Source: Saccoglossus kowalevskii (Eukaryota; Hemichordata; Enteropneusta; Harrimaniidae). Taken from it: a DNA stretch of 15,752 bases. Both the position numbers and the translations under genes were made by a program. Each line of letters opens with the position of its first letter. Positions within the stretch are counted from its first letter, which is position 1. This document shows, piece by piece, positions 14,746-15,752 of the stretch. The DNA is taken from contig NW_003108314.1 of the NCBI RefSeq assembly GCF_000003605.2, positions 1 to 15,752 on the forward strand, given 5' to 3'. The notes under the pieces were generated by a model that searched no databases, was not told the origin of the DNA, and was given only the letters and a program-made list of their open reading frames with translations.

Positions 14746-14818
14746 GTACATTTTGACATCATTGATATAAATGTCCTATCAAATTGAATGATTGAACCAA
14801 TACTAAAGTTCAACATTC

Positions 14819-14901
14819 AGTGTGGTGGCCGATCGGTTAAGGCGTTGGACTTAAGTTCCAATGGACATTAGTCCTCGTGGATTCAAATCCCACCTGCACT
14901 A
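14819..14901 (+). tRNA. tRNA-Leu(UAA), unit 96, G15T type
   Basis: Anticodon TAA at 14852-14854. G15T and G53A. Confidence 0.65.
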
Positions 14902-14975
14902 AGTACATTTTGACATCATTGATATAAATTTCCTATCACAATTAAATGATTGAACCAATACTAACTGTAACATTC

Positions 14976-15058
14976 AGTGTGGTGGCCGATCGGTTAAGGC
15001 GTTGGACTTAAGTTCCAATGGACATTAGTCCTCGTGGATTCAAATCCCACCTGCCCTA
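14976..15058 (+). tRNA. tRNA-Leu(UAA), unit 97, G15T type
   Basis: Anticodon TAA at 15009-15011. G15T, G53A, and a T-C mismatch at 3-70 (CTGCCCT). Confidence 0.6.
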
Positions 15059-15132
15059 AGTACATTTTGACATCATTGATATAAATTTCCTATCACAATT
15101 AAATGATTGAACCAATACTAAATGTAACATTG

Positions 15133-15215
15133 AGTGTGGTGGCCGAGCGGTTAAGGCGTTGGACTTAAGTTCCAATGGACATTAGTCCTCGTGGGTTCAA
15201 ATCCCACCCGCACTA
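15133..15215 (+). tRNA. tRNA-Leu(UAA), unit 98, standard
   Basis: Anticodon TAA at 15166-15168. Last complete gene of the array, in the commonest form. Confidence 0.93.
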
Positions 15216-15289
15216 AGTACATTTTGACATCATAGATATAAATGTCGTATCACAATTGAATGATTGAACCAATACTAAGTGTAACATTG

Positions 15290-15318
15290 AGTGTGGTGGC
15301 CGAGCGGTTAAGGCGTTG
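15290..15318 (+). pseudogene. Truncated tRNA-Leu, unit 99, array end
   Basis: Acceptor 5' strand, D arm and two to three bases of the anticodon stem match the standard gene up to GGCGTTG, then the sequence departs. The A box (15297-15307) survives, while the anticodon, T arm and B box are missing. This is the right edge of the array and a clean junction with unrelated DNA. Confidence 0.9.
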
Positions 15319-15321
15319 CAC

Positions 15322-15341
15322 TGCGCATACGTTCTGCGCAT
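15322..15341 (+). promoter_or_regulatory. NRF-1-like motif pair
   Basis: Two TGCGCAT heptamers, at 15322-15328 and 15335-15341, spaced 13 bases start to start. They resemble half sites of the animal NRF-1 element TGCGCATGCGCA. They lie just upstream of the ATG at 15360, where a TATA-less promoter would be. No TATA box is seen. Binding is inferred from motif only. Confidence 0.45.
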
Positions 15342-15356
15342 TTGAAGCAGACTTTC

Positions 15357-15367
15357 AAGATGGCTGC
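15357..15367 (+). promoter_or_regulatory. YY1-like motif at the start codon
   Basis: AAGATGGCTGC differs in one base from the animal YY1 motif AAGATGGCGGC and contains the initiation codon. YY1 sites at the start codon are typical of animal genes with very short 5' leaders. It also works as a Kozak context, with A at -3 and G at +4. Confidence 0.45.
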
Positions 15368-15516
15368 CACAACAAACAAGTACGCTTCGCGATCGCCGAA
15401 TGCACGCAAATTTAAAGGATTTTTGACGGAGAAAGAGAAGAGAAGAAGATTGGCAGTTATCCAGGCGAACCGCCAACATAAGAAAGTTGCTGAAGTAGTT
15501 TTAGAATCAAATTCAG
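15360..15516 (+). CDS. Unrecognised basic protein, first coding exon
   Basis: ATG at 15360 in a good Kozak context (CAAGATGG) opens 52 codons plus one base. I chose it because the only extension upstream in frame begins with TTG. The peptide starts MAATTNKYASRSPNARKFKG. It has 13 Lys/Arg against 4 acidic residues, with a cluster KEKRRR at residues 25-30 like a nuclear localisation signal, then a likely helix at 31-49. No signal peptide or membrane segment. The exon ends CAG before GTACGT, a strong donor in phase 1. Without splicing the frame would close at 15546-15548. Mixed base composition and sharply different sequence from the array support real coding. I cannot name a family; the basic start would suit a nuclear or nucleic-acid binding protein, possibly transposon-derived, but this is a guess. 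Confidence 0.6.
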
Positions 15517-15693
15517 GTACGTACGTACGGTGTCAGTATACGACGTAAACTTTGGTTGAGTCGTCTGCAACTGTTATCCACAACTCGAATCAATATATTT
15601 TCACATTTTATTTGTTTTTATGAACATCGGATTATGCTTATTTTGGGGGAAACAGTGTTTATTTTTTCCTAATTCCTGTTTCACTAAATACAG
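15517..15693 (+). other. Predicted 177-base intron
   Basis: Donor GTACGT at 15517. Branch-like CTAAT at 15669-15673 lies about 21 bases before the acceptor, with TTTTTTCCT and TTCCTGTTTC pyrimidine runs around it. Acceptor is ATACAG ending at 15693. Splicing restores an open frame across the junction, which supports both sites. The rest is AT-rich with no other gene seen. Confidence 0.55.
15525..15693. other. Intronic AT-rich stretch without other genes
   Basis: Contains T- and A-rich runs and one copy of GTCGTCTGCA (15560-15569), which recurs in the predicted second exon (15739-15748). No RNA gene, no polyadenylation signal AATAAA and no mobile-element ends are seen. Confidence 0.5.
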
Positions 15694-15752
15694 AAATTGT
15701 GATAAAAAAAATATTTGACAACGAAGTTTGTCTGTCGCGTCGTCTGCAGCTT
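15694..15752 (+). CDS. Unrecognised protein, second coding exon, cut by window edge
   Basis: Joined to the G left from exon 1, these 59 bases give 20 open codons with no stop: EIVIKKIFDNEVCLSRRLQL. The protein then has at least 72 residues and continues beyond the window. The evidence is the acceptor signal plus the open frame. A 59-base open stretch is weak alone, so the call depends on the intron. Confidence 0.45.

Larger units (their letters stand above)
14349..15215 (+). repeat. Six-unit block, copy d (units 93-98)
   Basis: Same order as units 8-13, including spacer marks (ttgcatg, gaaccaataccaag, aaagttcaac, ctaactg), with a few single-base losses. Confidence 0.82.
1..15318 (+). repeat. 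Tandem array of 99 tRNA-Leu units (period about 157 bp)
   Basis: Head-to-tail array, every gene on the + strand. The usual layout of the 83-base gene is: 7-bp acceptor (AGTGTGG with CCGCACT), D stem GCC/GGC, anticodon stem TTGGA/TCCAA around loop CTTAAGT, variable arm GGAC/GTCC, T stem GTGGG/CCCAC, then discriminator A. The 74-base spacer has TTTT at +7 to +10 after the discriminator, a TATAAAT-like run near -53 to -47 and a CCAAT near -21 to -17 of the next gene. T-run exceptions: units 45 and 80 have none; it starts at +6 in units 69 and 95, at +8 in unit 61, and is five T in unit 88. Intact internal Pol III promoters and absence of encoded CCA indicate nuclear eukaryotic genes. The array is open at the left edge. 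Expression is not shown by sequence. Confidence 0.97.

Noticed and set aside
1-15318. CRISPR array (regular repeats and spacers)
   Set aside because: The repeat is an 83-base tRNA and the spacers are near-identical, whereas CRISPR spacers are unique and repeats are short.
1-15318. tRNA-derived SINE cluster
   Set aside because: Units contain a complete tRNA with anticodon, T arm and terminator. There is no tRNA-unrelated body, tail or target-site duplication, and the copies are strictly head to tail.
1-15318. Bacterial or organellar tRNA operon
   Set aside because: No encoded CCA, Pol III boxes with a T-run at each gene, and no group I intron as in plastid tRNA-Leu(UAA). The adjoining gene has spliceosomal signals.
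15342-15359. Start of the protein gene at TTG 15342
   Set aside because: It is not an ATG. The ATG at 15360 has a good Kozak context and overlaps the YY1-like motif.
15213-15479. Open frame of 88 codons on the - strand
   Set aside because: It spans the array junction and lies antisense to exon 1, with its tail in tRNA spacer. No independent support.
15517-15548. Unspliced reading of the protein gene to TAA at 15546-15548
   Set aside because: CAG/GTACGT is a strong donor and the acceptor at 15693 restores an open frame. The tail past the donor is the GTAC repeat.

Overview
The window is almost entirely one tandem array of tRNA genes, all on the + strand, followed by about 430 bases of single-copy DNA with the start of a protein gene. 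I count 99 repeat units from base 1 to 15318. The first is cut by the window edge and the last is cut by a breakpoint, so the array continues upstream. A typical unit is 157 bases: an 83-base leucine tRNA gene plus a 74-base AT-rich spacer. The gene folds as a class II tRNA with a long variable arm, has anticodon TAA and A at the discriminator position, and encodes no 3' CCA. It contains intact Pol III A and B boxes and is followed by TTTT seven bases after the discriminator. These traits make it a nuclear eukaryotic tRNA-Leu(UAA). The body from base 8 to the T stem closely resembles the animal tRNA-Leu(UAA) as I remember it.

The 98 units with an anticodon loop split as follows: 84 have TAA in a normal seven-base loop, 11 have CAA (also leucine, with no intron), one has AAA (phenylalanine), one has TGA (serine), and one has TAA in an eight-base loop. 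Units 7, 51 and 73 have every stem in Watson-Crick pairs. Many others carry mismatches, and about ten look like pseudogenes. Variants recur in the same order in several places, so multi-unit blocks were duplicated, most simply by unequal exchange. Two related units (45 and 80) have lost the TTTT terminator and may be transcribed together with the next unit.

From 15319 the sequence changes abruptly. Two TGCGCAT motifs (NRF-1 like) and an AAGATGGCTGC motif (YY1 like) overlap an ATG at 15360. The reading frame from this ATG runs into a strong splice donor at 15516/15517. A branch point, pyrimidine tract and acceptor at 15693/15694 restore an open frame to the window end. This is the 5' end of a small, basic, unrecognised protein gene. 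The TATA-less promoter style and short intron suggest an animal, probably an invertebrate, but the species cannot be told from the window.

Nothing links the protein gene functionally to the tRNA array. The array may be a real high-dosage tRNA-Leu locus, a tRNA-derived satellite kept uniform by exchange, or both. Sequence alone does not say how many copies are transcribed.
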